From positions 1-64,000 of the forward strand of contig JBNKHH010000011.1 of NCBI GenBank assembly GCA_050290245.1: a stretch of DNA of 64,000 nt, read 5' to 3'. Positions 62,785 through 64,000 of this stretch are shown here, one piece after another. The position numbers and the translations under genes are program-made. Each line of letters begins with the position of its first letter. Positions within the stretch are counted from its first letter, which is position 1. Source of the stretch: JBNKHH01 sp050290245. GTDB taxonomy: Bacteria; Pseudomonadota; Alphaproteobacteria; Rhodobacterales; Rhodobacteraceae. The notes below the pieces were generated by a model that was not told the origin of the DNA, did not search any database, and saw only the letters and a list, made by a program, of their open reading frames with translations.

Positions 62785-62831
62785 CCTCGGCGTCACGCAC
62801 TGGGTGGGGGCTGTAATATCCGCGACGCCGA
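62785..62831. repeat. 10-bp inverted repeat in ggt-marR intergenic region
   Basis: CCTCGGCGTC (62785-62794) and GACGCCGAGG (62822-62831) are perfect inverted copies with a 27-base spacer. It lies about 65 bases before ggt and 180 before marR. It could be a divergent-promoter operator or a stem-loop. Confidence 0.5.
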
Positions 62832-63009
62832 GGGAAGCTTCACAGCTACCCTCGCCGAATGACTCCCGCTTGAGGCGGAAGTTTGGGCAGAAAGCGGCGA
62901 TTCAATGTCATTGTAGCCCAAAGGGAACTATTGGGTGGCTGTTTGGCAAATTGTCCTGAAGAGAACCTTGGATGGACAGCGCTGGCTAATTTGATTAACA
63001 GTTTACTGC

Positions 63010-63507
63010 ATGAACAATAAACCTCTGCGCCGAGCAAAAAAACCGATGAACACGGTCATTTCTTCCGACTCTGAGTTCGCGACTCTTGACAGTCTGATCG
63101 GGTACAATCTCAAACGGGTTTACATGATCTTCCAAGCCGACTTTCGCAGAACGCTTGGCAAAGAGGGATTGTCGCCCCGCTGCTACTCGGCGTTGTCTCT
63201 TGCGGTGCAGCATACCGATATTACTCAATCGGAACTCGCGAGGGAACTTGGGATCGAACGCTCAGGGCTCGTCGCCATCGTTGACGAGCTTGAAGGGCTT
63301 GGGCTTCTTAGTCGGGTGCCAGTTCCGGGAGACCGCAGGGTTCAGGCCCTGTCTCCCACACGGAAGGGACAAAAACTGTTTGCTGAAATTTCCCGGCGGG
63401 TCAGTCAACACGAAGAACGCTTGCTTTCAACGCTTTCGGTGGAGGAACGGAAAGGGCTGGTTTCGGTGCTGAAAAAACTTCGCAAGGCCTATGAGGAGCG
63501 CGAGTGA
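63010..63507 (+). CDS. MarR-family transcription regulator
   Basis: 165 residues with the winged-helix core ITQSELARELGIERSGLVAIVDELEGLGLLSRVPVPGDRRVQALSPTRKG (about 75-125). The last base of its TGA is the first of the next ATG (ATGA), so it is co-translated with a feruloyl-CoA synthetase gene. It is likely the local repressor of hydroxycinnamate degradation, responding to an acyl-CoA, as FerC does in Sphingobium. Confidence 0.85.
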   Translation: MNNKPLRRAKKPMNTVISSDSEFATLDSLIGYNLKRVYMIFQADFRRTLGKEGLSPRCYSALSLAVQHTDITQSELARELGIERSGLVAIVDELEGLGLLSRVPVPGDRRVQALSPTRKGQKLFAEISRRVSQHEERLLSTLSVEERKGLVSVLKKLRKAYEERE

Positions 63508-64000
63508 TGAGCCGGTTCTGGGAGCCAGAGTTTGAATTCGAGCACCGCAAAGACGGCACGATACTGATGCGCCAGGTCGGGGCGTTGGAAGACTACCTGC
63601 CCACTCTGGCTGACTACTTGGACCATTGGGCGCACACCGCACCAGACCGCCCGTGGCTTGCGCGACGCGACGACGCCGGGGCTTGGCAGGCGATTTCTTA
63701 TGGCGATGCCCGCGATCAAGCTCTCAGACTTGGCGCCGGATTGCTCGAGTTGGGGCTAAGTCCGGAGCGCCCGCTTTTGATTCTGTCTGAAAACAGCCTC
63801 GAACATGGGATCCTTGGGTTGGCCTGTGCTTATGTCGGCATCCCTTACGCACCTGTCTCGCCGGCCTATTCCTTGGTCTCCAAAGATCATGCCAAGTTGC
63901 GGGACGTTGCGAACGTGATCCAGCCAGGTGCGATCTTTGCCGATGATGGCGCCGCCTTCTCGGATGCCTGCGCCGCAATTGCGAAAGATGATTGCAGGGT
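63507..64000 (+). CDS. feruloyl-CoA synthetase-like enzyme, 3' end outside window
   Basis: The first 164 codons of an acyl-adenylate ligase. The block YAPVSPAYSLVSKDHAKL and the N-terminal PLLILSENSLEHGILGLACAYVGIPYAPVS are characteristic of feruloyl-CoA synthase; the ATP-binding core lies beyond the window edge. Activates ferulate or another hydroxycinnamate with CoA. Translationally coupled to the MarR gene. Confidence 0.8.
   Translation, partial: MSRFWEPEFEFEHRKDGTILMRQVGALEDYLPTLADYLDHWAHTAPDRPWLARRDDAGAWQAISYGDARDQALRLGAGLLELGLSPERPLLILSENSLEHGILGLACAYVGIPYAPVSPAYSLVSKDHAKLRDVANVIQPGAIFADDGAAFSDACAAIAKDDCR

Noticed and set aside
1..64000. tRNA, rRNA, IS elements, prophage or att sites
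   Set aside because: No cloverleaf, conserved rRNA block, transposase, integrase or flanking direct repeats were recognised by eye; a covariance search would be decisive.

Overview
This is a GC-rich chromosomal segment of an alphaproteobacterium, most likely a member of the Rhodobacterales (Roseobacter/Paracoccus relatives). The basis is the gene content and order: a formate dehydrogenase locus with DUF3305/DUF3306 proteins, Mrp next to a DUF6494 protein, a TRAP transporter, a DUF1127 protein, an aminotransferase-ftsK-lolA block, and an interspersed hairpin repeat of a type I associate with this order. No rRNA, tRNA, prophage, insertion sequence or CRISPR array was seen.

Layout. 1-5071: 3' end of an aldehyde dehydrogenase gene, a gap holding a frameshifted and truncated isochorismatase-family relic, then a dctPQM TRAP transporter. 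5072-14306: an accessory uptake/enzyme cluster of unknown substrate. It has a double-length Fe(III)-type ABC permease, its ATPase, a CapA-like protein, a binding protein and a strong terminator, followed by a second unit with an isochorismatase-fold protein, an SCP2-like protein and two tandem M29/NicX-like paralogues. The isochorismatase-fold protein has Val where the nucleophilic Cys should be, and the two M29-like copies appear to lack the metal ligands. This is the most unusual part of the window. 14543-29165: a large formate dehydrogenase region with a ligase-like protein, Mrp, DUF6494, a periplasmic cytochrome c, a multi-cluster Fe-S protein, DUF3305, DUF3306, a TorD-like chaperone, a small Tat protein, FdhA, FdhB, a TPR protein, FdhC, a WD40-cytochrome c fusion and two small membrane proteins.

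29244-32575: glutamine amidotransferase, glutamine-synthetase-like ligase and FAD oxidase, which together resemble a gamma-glutamyl polyamine (Puu-type) catabolic set. 32702-35863: LysR regulator, DUF1127 protein, M3 oligopeptidase. 35870-39383: zinc uptake (znuB, znuC, zur divergent from znuA) with a clear palindromic Zur-box candidate. 39496-46987: AraC regulator and a Dpp/Opp-type ABC importer with a Tat-type binding protein, two permeases (one unusually long) and a fused double ATPase. 47068-62720: mostly housekeeping genes: hydrolase, exonuclease III, FAD oxidase with a coupled 44-residue ORF, thioredoxin/TPR protein, Lon-N protein, Trm112-like protein, UbiH-type hydroxylase, amidase, aminotransferase, FtsK, LolA, lytic-transglycosylase-like lipoprotein, HspQ and gamma-glutamyltransferase. 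63010-64000: a MarR regulator translationally coupled to the start of a feruloyl-CoA synthetase gene, so hydroxycinnamate degradation probably continues beyond the window.

Functional links: the formate dehydrogenase region contains catalytic, maturation and several electron-carrying proteins that plausibly connect formate oxidation to the respiratory chain. The zinc genes form a self-regulated uptake unit. The 5.5-14.3 kb cluster has importer parts but its cargo cannot be inferred, and its enzyme-like proteins look non-catalytic by the usual signatures.
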